Source: Planctomycetaceae bacterium
GTDB lineage: Bacteria; Planctomycetota; Planctomycetia; Pirellulales; Thermoguttaceae
Direction: 5' to 3'
Length of the DNA stretch: 64,000 bases
NCBI GenBank assembly: GCA_021372005.1
Contig: JAJFVC010000017.1
Coordinates: 1-64,000, forward strand
Position 1 is the stretch's first letter; each line of letters begins with the position of its first letter. Positions 43,790 through 52,634 of this stretch are shown here, in pieces. The notes beneath the pieces were generated by a model, which had not been told where the DNA came from, made no database searches, and was given only the letters and a program-made list of their open reading frames with translations. The position numbers were made by a program, and so were the translations under genes.

Positions 43790-45517
43790 ATGAGCGGGCG
43801 GAGATTGTGAAGGCGACGGCCGATCCGTGCGAAACAACGCCCAGCGATCGGTTTCTTTCACCATCGGCAACCGCAACGATTCGCGGGCCAGGCGGTAGGC
43901 CGGCGTCCGGCGATTCACCAGTAGATAGTCGCACAACGACGTCACCAACAGATGTTGCAGGTTGGATTGCATGCGGGCGACATCGTGTGGCGCGGACGCT
44001 TTGGCCTGGGTGAAAACGACGTCTTTCAGGCAAAGCCAAATGGGGTCGTCTTCCGTGCCGACGCCGGCCGAGATGCCGGCCTGTTCGAGTTGTCGTGCCT
44101 TGTCGCGATATTTGGGCGTCAAGGACCAATGACCGGACCAGACCCGCACGCCGAGCAGTCCCGGCAGGCGATTGCCGGTGATGGCGTCGGTCAGCACCGC
44201 GGCATCCGGCTGTTTTGCCAGCTCGCCCATGGTTTCGACGATCTCGGGATCGTAATGGTCGGCGCGGCCGCGAAATTCGTGTAAGTAGAGCGCATAGGAA
44301 GGAACACCGCTGAAAACAAACGCCATCAGCAGAACATAGGCCGCGACTCGCATTCCTCGAAGCCGCAACCGGCGGATGTTCTGGACGATCTCCTGCACGG
44401 CTCCTCCGGCGAGCAGGCACATGGCGAGGAAGGCCCCCTCAAGGAGCTTGGTGCAATGGAACTCCAAAAAAATGAAGCCGCCGACCGCCATGCACACCCA
44501 CAGGGCCAGCCACGAGGCCGACGGCATGCGGCGAAGATCCCTCGCGATGAGGTGAACGCCCCAAAGTGATAAAAAAAGCGTCGAACCGAAACCAATCGTC
44601 CAAAAAACGGCCGGCTTCGGATTGGACAGCGACGCGGAGGCGAAATTGTGCCAGACGGGCCAATGGGTCAGCCAGTCGGTGTAGGCCAGGGTGGGCAAAG
44701 CGCCGATCGCCATAAAAATCAGGACCAAAAATCGCGGCCGCAACGCCAACGATTCGTCGTCGACCGAGGCCCACAGGGTCATCAGCACATAGCCCGTGTA
44801 AGCGACCAGCGGCAACACGATGCCGTAAGGGCGAATGGTTGTCGTGGCGGCCGCGGCGATCGACACAAGGATCAGCAAGCCCTCGCGGCCTGGACTTCGG
44901 ATGTCGCCGGCCCGTTCGGCGCGAATCAGGCTCCAAACCAAAAGCATTTGCACCGCGCCGGCGAAGGCTTGATAGGGGCCCGCGGCGAAATTGTTGCTGG
45001 CAAATAGGTCGCCGAAGCCGAAATCCGCTCCACGGAGGTTCACGCCGACCATGGCGAGCCACGCGGTCCAGCCCGACGAAAACAGCGCCAACAGACAACT
45101 AATCCGTGCGGCCAGCGGCGACCATCCCAAGCAGCGGCTCGCATCGTAGACCAACACGGCCACCAACAGCGCCGAGGCCATTGCCAGCAGGTGCATGACG
45201 GCGATCGCTTCGACGTGGAACCACCGCGCGCAACGACCGACCCATTGAAAATACGGATTGAAATAGAATGGAGGGTGCAGATCCGTCGTGAACAGATCGG
45301 AAAACAACCACTCGCCCCGCTTGGCCTGTTCGGCCCACGCGCTGTAGCTCATATTGTCGGCCGGATTGGAAAGCCACCCAGACATGGCGCGGTGCGGATC
45401 GGCCGAGGGGCTTGGGCCCAACGGTGCGCCGCAATAGCGACGGTGGCCCATAAGCACGACAACCGCCAACAAACCGACCACGATGGGAAATCGAGGCAGC
45501 GAAAGGAGTTTCCTCAT
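43787..45517 (-). CDS. Polytopic membrane protein, GT-C glycosyltransferase-like
   Basis: The protein has 576 residues with about ten hydrophobic helices. The first helix is followed by an extracytoplasmic loop with acidic residues and HPPFYFNPYF, a feature of lipid-sugar-using GT-C transferases. The C-terminal 150 residues form a soluble periplasmic domain (from about 425). Transfer of a sugar to an envelope acceptor is possible but unproven. ATG 45517 is chosen because the first membrane helix starts directly after it; the in-frame extension to 45667 looks non-coding. It is divergent from the RRM gene. Confidence 0.7.
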   Translation of the reverse strand: MRKLLSLPRFPIVVGLLAVVVLMGHRRYCGAPLGPSPSADPHRAMSGWLSNPADNMSYSAWAEQAKRGEWLFSDLFTTDLHPPFYFNPYFQWVGRCARWFHVEAIAVMHLLAMASALLVAVLVYDASRCLGWSPLAARISCLLALFSSGWTAWLAMVGVNLRGADFGFGDLFASNNFAAGPYQAFAGAVQMLLVWSLIRAERAGDIRSPGREGLLILVSIAAAATTTIRPYGIVLPLVAYTGYVLMTLWASVDDESLALRPRFLVLIFMAIGALPTLAYTDWLTHWPVWHNFASASLSNPKPAVFWTIGFGSTLFLSLWGVHLIARDLRRMPSASWLALWVCMAVGGFIFLEFHCTKLLEGAFLAMCLLAGGAVQEIVQNIRRLRLRGMRVAAYVLLMAFVFSGVPSYALYLHEFRGRADHYDPEIVETMGELAKQPDAAVLTDAITGNRLPGLLGVRVWSGHWSLTPKYRDKARQLEQAGISAGVGTEDDPIWLCLKDVVFTQAKASAPHDVARMQSNLQHLLVTSLCDYLLVNRRTPAYRLARESLRLPMVKETDRWALFRTDRPSPSQSPPAH

Positions 45518-45931
45518 AGATCGATTCTTTTTGAGAAGGTGGTGTTGGGTCGCAGTTCCGAAAACATGGGACCGCTCCGTTTGGATGGCGGCTCTAATAA
45601 TGAACGAGGTAGCGGATGTGTCAAGGAGGATCGCCCTCGTGGGTGGTGCGTTGTGTGATAAATTCAAGAAAATCCGCTAATTTTTTGGAGTTTCCTGTTG
45701 CATGGAATGGCGAAGCTGGTATGCTACGAGAAACCAGTGGCGGCCGTCGGGGCTGCCCTCGGGGAGCGAGGGCCCTTTGTTTTTCGTGCGTTGGGCGTGC
45801 GACTTCTTTTCTGCGGAAAAGGCGGCACGGTTTCTCGTGCGAAAAAGCAAGAAAAACCCACGAAACCCGTTCGTATCATTTTGGCGCGCTGCCGCTCCCC
45901 GCGACAGCGCCGTAGAAGGAGTGACCTGGGG
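45518..45931. other. Divergent region with promoter and long structured leader of the RRM gene
   Basis: A candidate promoter TTGCAT-16-TATGCT lies at 45698-45725. From there a leader of about 200 bases reaches the RRM ATG and contains stem-loops GCCCTCG/CGAGGGC (45755-45773) and GCGCTG/CAGCGC (45886-45910), the latter ending just before the AAGGAG ribosome-binding site. Long leaders are common in cold-induced RNA-binding protein genes. In-frame extensions of the RRM gene into this region are not coding. Confidence 0.4.
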
Positions 45932-46252
45932 ATGTCCAAGAAATTGTTTGTTGGTGGGTTGAGTTGGGGTACGACGGACGACGGTTTGCACGGCGCTTTC
46001 TCGCAATTTGGCGAGATCGTCGAAGCCAAAGTGATTACGGACCGGGAGACGGGCCGCTCGCGCGGTTTCGGGTTCGTCACGTTCACGGCGGATGACAGTG
46101 CGGCCAAGGCGATTGCCGAAATGGATGGCACCGAGTTGGACGGCCGTACCATCAAGGTGAATGAGGCCGAAGACAAGCCTCGCGGCGGTGGCGGCGGACG
46201 CGGCGGTTACGGCGGCGGACGCGGCGGACGCGGCGGACGCGGTGAATGGTAA
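45932..46252 (+). CDS. RRM-domain RNA-binding protein with Gly/Arg-rich tail
   Basis: The 106 residues comprise one RNA recognition motif with RNP2 LFVGGL (5-10) and RNP1 RGFGFVTF (44-51), then a G/R/Y-rich tail (GGRGGYGGGRGGRGGRGEW). This is the bacterial Rbp-type protein seen in cyanobacteria and planctomycetes, binding single-stranded RNA and often induced by cold. AGGAG lies 10 bases upstream of ATG 45932. A strong terminator follows at 46364. Confidence 0.95.
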   Translation: MSKKLFVGGLSWGTTDDGLHGAFSQFGEIVEAKVITDRETGRSRGFGFVTFTADDSAAKAIAEMDGTELDGRTIKVNEAEDKPRGGGGGRGGYGGGRGGRGGRGEW

Positions 46253-46363
46253 CACGGCCCTTCGGTCGTGCTGCTTCATCGAAGAAAACACAACCAAGCG
46301 GGTCCGAAATCATTTCGGAGGCCGTGTGTGGTTTGGTTTTGATAAACAATAGTAAAAAAGCTT

Positions 46364-46397
46364 AGCCCGTGGATTGCGAGATCTGCGGGCTTTTTTT
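46364..46397 (+). terminator. Rho-independent terminator of the RRM gene
   Basis: AGCCCG (46364-46369) pairs with CGGGCT (46386-46391), with an inner GAT/ATC pair in the loop, followed by a run of seven T (46391-46397). Confidence 0.8.
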
Positions 46398-46476
46398 GCG
46401 CTGAAAACCGCCAACAATCGTTTCCAGACCACGTCGCATAACAGCTTGGTGTGAAAAAAGCCGCTACTTTCCATCG

Positions 46477-46498
46477 CGGTGACATCCAGGTGTCACCG
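46477..46498. promoter_or_regulatory. Perfect 8-6-8 inverted repeat before the 107-aa gene
   Basis: CGGTGACA and TGTCACCG are separated by TCCAGG and lie 20 bases upstream of the ATG at 46519. It could be an operator, or an RNA hairpin limiting ribosome access. It is not followed by a T run, so it is not a terminator. Confidence 0.45.
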
Positions 46499-46518
46499 TG
46501 GGGTGTTAGAGTGGCGGC

Positions 46519-46842
46519 ATGCGATTGATCGACCAGCGGACGCCGGATGGATCTCGACAGTTTGCTTGCCTGCGGGCGGTGGGCGATCGTCGAACATTGA
46601 ACAGTCATGTGCTTCAATTGTCGGGGGCGGAGTCGCTCCAGTGCGCCGGCAGCCGAGACGTGGCCCTGCGGCTGGATTTTCATTTCCGTCGGCATTGCTT
46701 TTTGGCTACACTCTGCCATGGGCTGCTGCGACTGTTTGTGCGCGATCCGCAGTGTCCCGATCTGATTTTGTACGAGGTTCTCGCCCATTTCGAGCGGCTT
46801 TCGGAACCCCCCGTAGGCGACGGCCTTGGTGAGCCGGCGTGA
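46519..46842 (+). CDS. Hypothetical protein (107 aa)
   Basis: An ATG at 46519 opens 107 codons with a codon pattern like the neighbouring genes (third positions often G or C). The C-terminal half LDFHFRRHCFLATLCHGLLRL and DPQCPDLILYEVLAHFERL look like amphipathic helices with several Cys. No domain is recognised. The Shine-Dalgarno is weak, and a perfect inverted repeat sits just upstream. Confidence 0.45.
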   Translation: MRLIDQRTPDGSRQFACLRAVGDRRTLNSHVLQLSGAESLQCAGSRDVALRLDFHFRRHCFLATLCHGLLRLFVRDPQCPDLILYEVLAHFERLSEPPVGDGLGEPA

Positions 46843-47023
46843 AAAAACGACCTCGTCTTGGTGTTGCTTCCCAGGGGCGAAAGGTGCTATACCATGGGCA
46901 GTTGGAAACCTGCGCGCCGCGGCTCGCGGACCCTTCGAGACGACGGGTGGAGTTGCGGTTTTTTGATTCGAGCCTGTGTGGAGTTGCGCCGTCTGCCTCG
47001 TTGGATTTTCGGAAGGAGCCGCC

Positions 47024-47773
47024 GTGTTCGTTGCTGCATCGAGTCGTTGTTTTCCTCATTTGCCGTTGTCGGCCGCCCTGCTGCAACTGGTTGAGTTGGA
47101 GTATTCATCCGTCGAGATCATGATCCATGAGACCGACGGCCATATGAAACCGTCCGACGTGTTGGCCGATCCGGAGCGGGCCATGTTGCAGTGTCGCCAG
47201 ACGCATCGATTGACGCCCGTGGCCCTGAGCGTCGAAATTGAGGCTCCCGAGCCACTCTACTATCATCAGTTCGCTGCCTGTTGTCGGCTGGCGAAAGCGA
47301 TCAAGGTGGTGACCATTACCGTCCGATCGGCCGAGTTGGGCACGCCGTTCAACGCCGAGGTCGAACGGTTGCAGATGTTGGTGGCGCTGGCGTCGCGCGA
47401 GGGCGTGCGAGTCGGACTGCTGACCGAGGTGGGCCGGATGACCGAGACGCCGGACAACGCCGTGGTGATGTGCGACAGCGTCAAAGGTTTGGGGCTCACG
47501 TTGGACCCGAGCCATTACTTCTATGGACCGCACGCCGGCGTGGATTTCGATCATGTCATGAAACACGTCTACCACGTCCGGCTTCGCGATACGAACAAAT
47601 CGCAGTTGCAAGTTCAGGTCGGCCAAGGCGACATCGAATACGGCCGGCTGATCAATCAGTTGAATCGGGTGCGTTATGATCGCGCGTTGTGCGTCGACAT
47701 CGCACCGACGCCCGACGTGGATCAACTGACCGAGATGCGCAAGATGCGACTGTTGCTGGAAAGCCTTTTGTAG
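47024..47773 (+). CDS. Sugar-phosphate isomerase/epimerase family TIM-barrel protein
   Basis: The 249-residue xylose-isomerase-like barrel starts at GTG 47024, which has AAGGAG 5 bases upstream; codons before it are not coding. It reads FVAASSRCFPHLPLSAALLQLVELEYSSVEI, then HETDGHMKPS, GVRVGLLTEVGRMTE, LGLTLDPSHYFYG and HVRLRDT, with Glu, Asp, His and Glu-like residues at barrel positions where such enzymes bind a divalent metal. Isomerisation or epimerisation of a sugar is inferred; the substrate is unknown. Confidence 0.85.
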   Translation: MFVAASSRCFPHLPLSAALLQLVELEYSSVEIMIHETDGHMKPSDVLADPERAMLQCRQTHRLTPVALSVEIEAPEPLYYHQFAACCRLAKAIKVVTITVRSAELGTPFNAEVERLQMLVALASREGVRVGLLTEVGRMTETPDNAVVMCDSVKGLGLTLDPSHYFYGPHAGVDFDHVMKHVYHVRLRDTNKSQLQVQVGQGDIEYGRLINQLNRVRYDRALCVDIAPTPDVDQLTEMRKMRLLLESLL

Positions 47774-47837
47774 AACGGCGCGGTTGCACGTCAAAAAACG
47801 GGAGGGGCGGACTCGCTCATCGAGGCCGTCCCTCCGG

Positions 47838-47860
47838 AAAAACCGCAGCGGACGCTGCGG
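47838..47860 (-). terminator. Rho-independent terminator of the sigma/anti-sigma/PDZ operon
   Basis: On the minus strand a perfect 7-bp stem (CCGCAGC / GCTGCGG, 4-base loop) is followed directly by TTTTT. It lies just downstream of the PDZ gene. On the plus strand the same stem is 10 bases before a T run, so it may also serve the TIM-barrel gene. Confidence 0.75.
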
Positions 47861-47874
47861 CGAGGCAGGCTTTT

Positions 47875-48780
47875 TTATTTTTCAACGGACTTTGAAGTCG
47901 TTTGCTCCTCGCGCAACTCGTGCATCTCGTGGAAAATCTGATCGAGGCGTTCGGTCATTTCGTTCATGCGTTGTTCGATTCGATCGGACCAGGTCGCCGG
48001 TTCTTGCGTGGGGGCGCCGGGCGCGGCCGTCTGCGGCGCAAGCGGGTTCACAACGCCCTCGAGAGACCGCCCCAACATCCGTTCGACGTGCGGCCGCAGG
48101 TCGGCCGGCAGTCGGTCTAGCTCTTTTTCGGTGACCTCCAATTGTCGACCGTCGCGCTGCACGATGATCTTGGCCGGTTGGTTGCCTTGTTTGCTGATCG
48201 TAATGCTCAGGCCCTCCGGCAGCGACGGTGTCATGAAAACCTCTTTAGGCACGATCGCGCCGGGGTGCAGAATGCGAAACCGCAGCGGCGGCGGCTGTTC
48301 GCTCCATAGGTTCTCCATCCATCGTTCCATCGTTTGCCAATCGCCGGGCTCGGGGATCGCCGCTGGATGTTGGATCTCTTTGGGGCGTACGGCCGGCGAG
48401 ACGTCCAGCGTCGCGGACTTTCCGCCGTGGATCAAGTTGATTTTGAGCCGTTTGCCGCCCGATGCGGCGACGGCGTCGATCAAGTCGCGCGGTTCGGACA
48501 GCGGTTGTTCGCCGATCCGCAGCAACACATCGTAGCGGGCGATGCCGGCCTTGGCCGCCGGGCTGTTCGGCGCCACCACCTGGACCAGCAGCCCTTGTTT
48601 TTCCGGCAGGCCCAATTGCACGCGCAGCGGCGACGGCAACGGAAAAACGCCGATGCCAAGCCAATACAAAACGGGTTTCGAGGGGGGCGGTTGGCTTGGC
48701 GCGACCGTCTGCGCAAAAACCGCGCCGGCGCAACCCAACAAAATCGCCGCGACGCTCACTCGGCCTATTCGAGACATCAT
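47875..48780 (-). CDS. Secreted PDZ-domain protein with C-terminal coiled coil
   Basis: The protein has 301 residues: signal peptide (1-23, ending AGAVFAQ), a PDZ domain (about 40-125; LGIGVFPLPSPLR, GLLVQVVAPNSPAAKAGIARYDVLLRIGEQPL), a middle part of unknown fold, and a C-terminal charged helix (about 255-300) likely to form a coiled coil. No protease residues accompany the PDZ. As the third gene of an ECF sigma operon it may sense exported misfolded proteins or modulate the anti-sigma factor. Confidence 0.85.
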   Translation of the reverse strand: MMSRIGRVSVAAILLGCAGAVFAQTVAPSQPPPSKPVLYWLGIGVFPLPSPLRVQLGLPEKQGLLVQVVAPNSPAAKAGIARYDVLLRIGEQPLSEPRDLIDAVAASGGKRLKINLIHGGKSATLDVSPAVRPKEIQHPAAIPEPGDWQTMERWMENLWSEQPPPLRFRILHPGAIVPKEVFMTPSLPEGLSITISKQGNQPAKIIVQRDGRQLEVTEKELDRLPADLRPHVERMLGRSLEGVVNPLAPQTAAPGAPTQEPATWSDRIEQRMNEMTERLDQIFHEMHELREEQTTSKSVEK

Positions 48781-48798
48781 CGCAATACCTCTTTTCGC

Positions 48799-49476
48799 TC
48801 AATAAGTCTCATTGCCCACATAGTGCACGTCCACTTGATCGACCGGCACGATCAATCGTCGGCCGTCTTGCAGCGACACGGGCATCAGTTCTCGATGTTG
48901 TTCCACATGATGGCCCGCCCGATGGAACGCCTGCATCACGTCGTCGGGCATCGCCGGCGGTACGGTTTCAAGCCACCGGGCGTCGACGTTGGGCCGCTCG
49001 ACCGCCGGCACGCGGAACGTGCCGCTGGACGGAGACGAGACGGTCACCATCTGCAAAGGCTCCGACGGCGCGACGGCCGACGGAGTTTTCGGTGGGATTG
49101 CGGAAACCGCCTTGGCCAGATCGCCGGACCCGACGGTCGGCGCGATGCGGGCCCGCTCGATCAGCGATCCGACCCAAAAGGCCAGCAGGAAACAGGCCGC
49201 CATCGCTGCCACGACGCGGAGCGAATGGATCCATCGCGTGCGAGGACGCGGCGTGATCGCTGCAACCGGGGGTGACGACTTGGTATGCGCGATCGCGCCG
49301 AACGCCTCTTTCCAGCTTTGCGACTGGAGAAACGCCATCGCACAGCGACGCCAGCCGTCGGGCGTGCGGTCGAGTCCGGCCAGCAATTGGCGTCGCTCGG
49401 ACTCGTTCATCTCTCCGTCGACCAGGCGATCGAACGAGCGATCATCGACATTCGGATTTTCAGGATTCGTGTTCAT
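48799..49476 (-). CDS. Membrane-bound anti-sigma factor
   Basis: The 225 residues begin with a cytoplasmic domain (FDRLVDGEMNESERRQLLAGLDRTPDGWRRC) typical of anti-sigma factors of ECF sigmas. One membrane helix (about 85-103, VVAAMAACFLLAFWVGSLI) and a periplasmic tail follow. It should hold the sigma factor encoded 22 bases upstream until a signal releases it. The zinc-binding ZAS motif is not evident. The PDZ gene follows after 18 bases. Confidence 0.88.
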   Translation of the reverse strand: MNTNPENPNVDDRSFDRLVDGEMNESERRQLLAGLDRTPDGWRRCAMAFLQSQSWKEAFGAIAHTKSSPPVAAITPRPRTRWIHSLRVVAAMAACFLLAFWVGSLIERARIAPTVGSGDLAKAVSAIPPKTPSAVAPSEPLQMVTVSSPSSGTFRVPAVERPNVDARWLETVPPAMPDDVMQAFHRAGHHVEQHRELMPVSLQDGRRLIVPVDQVDVHYVGNETY

Positions 49477-49498
49477 GGCAGTAAGATCGATTTTGCGG

Positions 49499-50095
49499 TC
49501 ACTCCGCGGCCGCGTCGGCGGGCGTGACGTTCAGAGCGGCCAGCTCGGTTCGCAGTCGTTGTCGGGCCCGGTGCAATCGGGTTTCGACGGCGCTCTCGCG
49601 GACGCCCAGGTGTTCGGCCAACGCTCGGTAGCTCCAATCTTCAGTGTATTTCAACAGTAAAATTTCTCGGTCGCGTTCGGCAAGCCGCGACAGGGCTTGG
49701 CGGATTTGACCGCGGCGTTCTTCATGCAACAACCAACCCAACGGATCGGACGGGCGGGCGTCGGCCTCGCCGGGTTGGCATCGCTCCACGTAGCGATTCA
49801 CCAGTTTTCGCCGCCGCCCCTGTTTGCGTCGGTACAACAGCGAGTAACGCACCGCCAGTCGATACAGCCATGCGCCCGTCTTGGACGGATCGGCCAGCGG
49901 CGCGTGTTGTCGCAAGGCCGCCAACGCAACCTCTTGCATCACTTCGTCGATGGCTTGCGGCTCGCCCAACCGAGCGCACACCACGGTCCGAAGCCAACGA
50001 TCGTGCGCAGCCAGAGCAGTCGACCAATCCACTTGGACGGCGTCCGATCGGGCCTCGGGTTCGTGGCCGGTAGGGTGTGGCGTCATCATGGCCAT
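49499..50095 (-). CDS. ECF-type RNA polymerase sigma factor
   Basis: The 198 residues contain sigma region 2 (AIDEVMQEVALAALRQ...TGAWLYRLAVRYSLLYRRKQ) and region 4 (LSRLAERDREILLLKYTEDWSYRALAEHLGVRESAVETRLHRARQRLR), without regions 1 and 3. It heads an operon with an anti-sigma factor and a PDZ protein. ATGs at 50095, 50089 and 50086 are possible starts. A candidate promoter is TGAACC-18-TACAAT (TACAAT at 50153-50148 on the minus strand). Confidence 0.93.
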   Translation of the reverse strand: MAMMTPHPTGHEPEARSDAVQVDWSTALAAHDRWLRTVVCARLGEPQAIDEVMQEVALAALRQHAPLADPSKTGAWLYRLAVRYSLLYRRKQGRRRKLVNRYVERCQPGEADARPSDPLGWLLHEERRGQIRQALSRLAERDREILLLKYTEDWSYRALAEHLGVRESAVETRLHRARQRLRTELAALNVTPADAAAE

Positions 50096-50180
50096 AGGGT
50101 TGGTTTCCACGGCGGTCGAAATCTTGCAGGAATGGCTGCGACCGGCTATTGTAACATTGCTTACGGAAAGCGGTTCACGT

Positions 50181-50194
50181 ACCACCCGGGTGGT
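50181..50194. promoter_or_regulatory. 14-bp perfect palindrome in the sigma/nfeD divergent promoter region
   Basis: ACCACCCGGGTGGT lies between the ECF sigma gene (start 50095, minus) and nfeD (start 50237, plus), close to where both promoters must be. A dimeric regulator binding site is the simplest reading. Confidence 0.4.
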
Positions 50195-50236
50195 GGGTTT
50201 CGGTTCCAGTCCTTGGTTTTTAACCTCCGAGCATCG

Positions 50237-50791
50237 ATGGATCCGTGGATTTGGGCCATATTGTTGTTGGCATTGGGCGCCGCGCTGGCCGTTTTGGAGG
50301 TTTTTTTTCCGTCGGCCGGCATTTTGGGGTTTTTGGCGGCCGTGTCCACCTTGGCGGCCATTGGGATGGGTTTTTGGCAGAGCCCGACCGTCGGGGTGCT
50401 GATTTTGCTGGGCGCGCTGGTCGGACTGCCGGCCGCCGTGGTTTGGGGATTTCAATATTGGCCCAAAACGGCGATGGGTCGCCGGGTTCTTTTAGAAGCC
50501 CCGCAAAGCGAGGAAGTGCTGCCTGACGATTCCTCGCGGCGGCAACTCCAAGATTTGGTGGGGCGGACGGGCAGGGCCAAAACCAAAATGTTGTTGAGCG
50601 GTGTGGTCGTGATCGACGGTCGTTCGATCGACGCGGTCAGCGAGAGTCGACCGATCGAGGAGGGTCAACCGATTCGCGTTCTTCAGGTGCGCGGCCACGG
50701 GTTGGTTGTGCGTCCGATCGACGAGGAGCCGCCACCCGCCGATCCGTTGCAGCAGACCTTTGACGATCCGTTTGATGCGCCCCCAGCTTGA
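50237..50791 (+). CDS. NfeD-like membrane protein
   Basis: The 184 residues have three or four N-terminal membrane helices (1-80; [28 protein letters not shown] is typical) and a C-terminal OB-fold domain (about 105-165; [42 protein letters not shown]). NfeD short forms pair with flotillin or stomatin-like proteins, and floA follows 101 bases downstream. No serine-protease (ClpP-like) domain is present. Confidence 0.9.
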   Translation: MDPWIWAILLLALGAALAVLEVFFPSAGILGFLAAVSTLAAIGMGFWQSPTVGVLILLGALVGLPAAVVWGFQYWPKTAMGRRVLLEAPQSEEVLPDDSSRRQLQDLVGRTGRAKTKMLLSGVVVIDGRSIDAVSESRPIEEGQPIRVLQVRGHGLVVRPIDEEPPPADPLQQTFDDPFDAPPA

Positions 50792-50892
50792 CACCGATCG
50801 GCCGTGGGGTCATGTTAAGAGGGCGACCGTTGTCGCCAAAAGATGAACGGCCGATTTCCTCTAAAAAGTTTATTTGCCAAGGAGCCCTGCTC

Positions 50893-51969
50893 ATGTCCCT
50901 TTGGGCCCAAATTCCGCCGATCAGCAAAGACGTGTGGCAGATGTTGGTGATCGTCGGCTCGGTGATCGGCATCGTTTTCGCGCTGATCGTGCTGGCCGTG
51001 TTTGCCCGCTATTTCCGGCTTTGGATTCAATCGGTCACGACGGGTGCGGGTATCGGCATTTTTGATTTGTTGGGGATGACGTTTCGGAAGGTCAACCCTT
51101 CGGTCATCGTGCGCAGCAAGATCACGGCTGTGCAGGCGGGCATCGGCGACGAACAAGGCGTGACGTCGAAAGCGCTGGAGGCCCATTATCTGGCCGGCGG
51201 AAACGTGCCGCTGGTGATCCGCGCGCTGGTCGCCGCCGCCAAGGCCAAGTTGCTGGAGTTGGATTTCAAATTGGCCGCCGCGATCGATCTGGCCGGCCGC
51301 AATGTGTTGGAGGCCGTGCAGACGAGCGTCAATCCGAAAGTGATTGATTGTCCCGGCCGCGGCATGGGCAAGGAATCGCTCGATGGCGTGGCCCAAAACG
51401 GCATTCAATTGAAAGTGAAGGCCCGCGTGACGGTTCGGGCCAATTTGCAGCAATTGATCGGCGGGGCCACCGAAGAAACGATCATCGCGCGGGTGGGCGA
51501 GGGCATCGTCAGCGCGATCGGCTCGGCTCATTCGCATCTTGAGGTGTTGGAGAATCCCGATCGGATTTCCAAAACAGTGCTGGCTCGGCGGCTCGACTCC
51601 CAGACCGCGTTCGAGATCGTGTCGATCGACATCGCGGACGTGGACGTGGGCGAGAACATCGGAGCGCGGTTGCAGGCCGATCAGGCCGAGGCCGACGTGC
51701 GCGTGGCTCGGGCCAACGCCGAGGGCCGCCGCGCGATGGCCGTGGCCGAAGAGCAGGAGATGATCGCGCAGATCGAGGAGAACCGCGCCAAAGTGGTCGA
51801 GGCCGAAGCCGAGGTGCCCAAAGCGATCGCCCACGCCTTCCACGCGCACAAACTGGGCCTGATGGATTACTATCGGCTCCGCAACATTCAGGCCGACACG
51901 GACATGCGGTCGTCGATCGCCAAAGTCGGGCTGACGCCGACCAATCGGAAAACGAGCGGCACGCCATGA
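50893..51969 (+). CDS. floA: Flotillin-like protein FloA
   Basis: The 358-residue protein has one N-terminal membrane hairpin (about 15-40), an SPFH-like domain ([70 protein letters not shown]) and a Glu/Ala-rich C-terminal coiled coil ([27 protein letters not shown]). It organises membrane microdomains. AAGGAG lies about 9 bases before ATG 50893. Its stop overlaps the start of the next gene (ATGA). Confidence 0.95.
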   Translation: MSLWAQIPPISKDVWQMLVIVGSVIGIVFALIVLAVFARYFRLWIQSVTTGAGIGIFDLLGMTFRKVNPSVIVRSKITAVQAGIGDEQGVTSKALEAHYLAGGNVPLVIRALVAAAKAKLLELDFKLAAAIDLAGRNVLEAVQTSVNPKVIDCPGRGMGKESLDGVAQNGIQLKVKARVTVRANLQQLIGGATEETIIARVGEGIVSAIGSAHSHLEVLENPDRISKTVLARRLDSQTAFEIVSIDIADVDVGENIGARLQADQAEADVRVARANAEGRRAMAVAEEQEMIAQIEENRAKVVEAEAEVPKAIAHAFHAHKLGLMDYYRLRNIQADTDMRSSIAKVGLTPTNRKTSGTP

Positions 51970-52619
51970 ACTTGTTCGTCGCGCCCCTGGCGATTTCGGT
52001 GGACCAGATCATCCAGATCGTGGTGATCTTGTTGGTCCTTGTCGTGCCGGTGGTTGTGCAGTGGTTGGCCAAGCTCCAAAAAATTTCGCCGCCCAATCAA
52101 CGGCCGAATCCACCGCGTCCGCGTCCGACCGAGTTGACGCAAGAGATTGATCGGTTTTTGCGGCGGGCCCGAGAAAAATCCGAAGCAACAACTTCGACGT
52201 CTCGCCCAGCGATGGCGCCCAAAACGCCAGCGCCGGCGGCGATCTCGAAATCGGAGCCGGCGCCGGTCTCGACCCCAAAACCCGTTGGCGGACAGGTCGG
52301 TCGGCACGTCGACCAGTATCTCGACGAACCCCAGAAGTTTGAGCGTCGTGAGGCGTCGTTGGGGCAAGAGGTCGCGCAGGTCGACCAAACGATCGACCAA
52401 CATCTTCGGCACGTGTTCGACCACAGGATCAGTCAGTTGGCCGCCGTGCCGGGCGAAGCCGCCGCGTCGCCTTTGGCGGACGAGTCGCCGGGACAGGCCG
52501 TCGAGACGTCCGACGCGCCGGTCATTGAGCTGCTGCAATGGCTTAGCGACCCCGACTCGCTTCGCCGGGCGATCGTGCTCAACGAAATTCTTCATCGCCC
52601 GGAAGAACGGTGGGCGTAA
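51966..52619 (+). CDS. Single-pass membrane protein coupled to FloA (hypothetical)
   Basis: The 217 residues have one N-terminal membrane helix (about 12-35), a Pro/Ala/Ser-rich central linker and a charged C-terminal part ending in [26 protein letters not shown]. The gene overlaps floA by ATGA, so translation is coupled and a role with the flotillin is likely. I recognise no named domain. Confidence 0.85.
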   Translation: MNLFVAPLAISVDQIIQIVVILLVLVVPVVVQWLAKLQKISPPNQRPNPPRPRPTELTQEIDRFLRRAREKSEATTSTSRPAMAPKTPAPAAISKSEPAPVSTPKPVGGQVGRHVDQYLDEPQKFERREASLGQEVAQVDQTIDQHLRHVFDHRISQLAAVPGEAAASPLADESPGQAVETSDAPVIELLQWLSDPDSLRRAIVLNEILHRPEERWA

Positions 52620-52634
52620 CCTTTCGAGGGCACC

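Noticed and set aside
46276-46788. 170-codon minus-strand frame opposite the 107-aa gene
   Set aside because: It crosses the RRM terminator and the inverted repeat and has no domain; the plus-strand frame has the better codon pattern.
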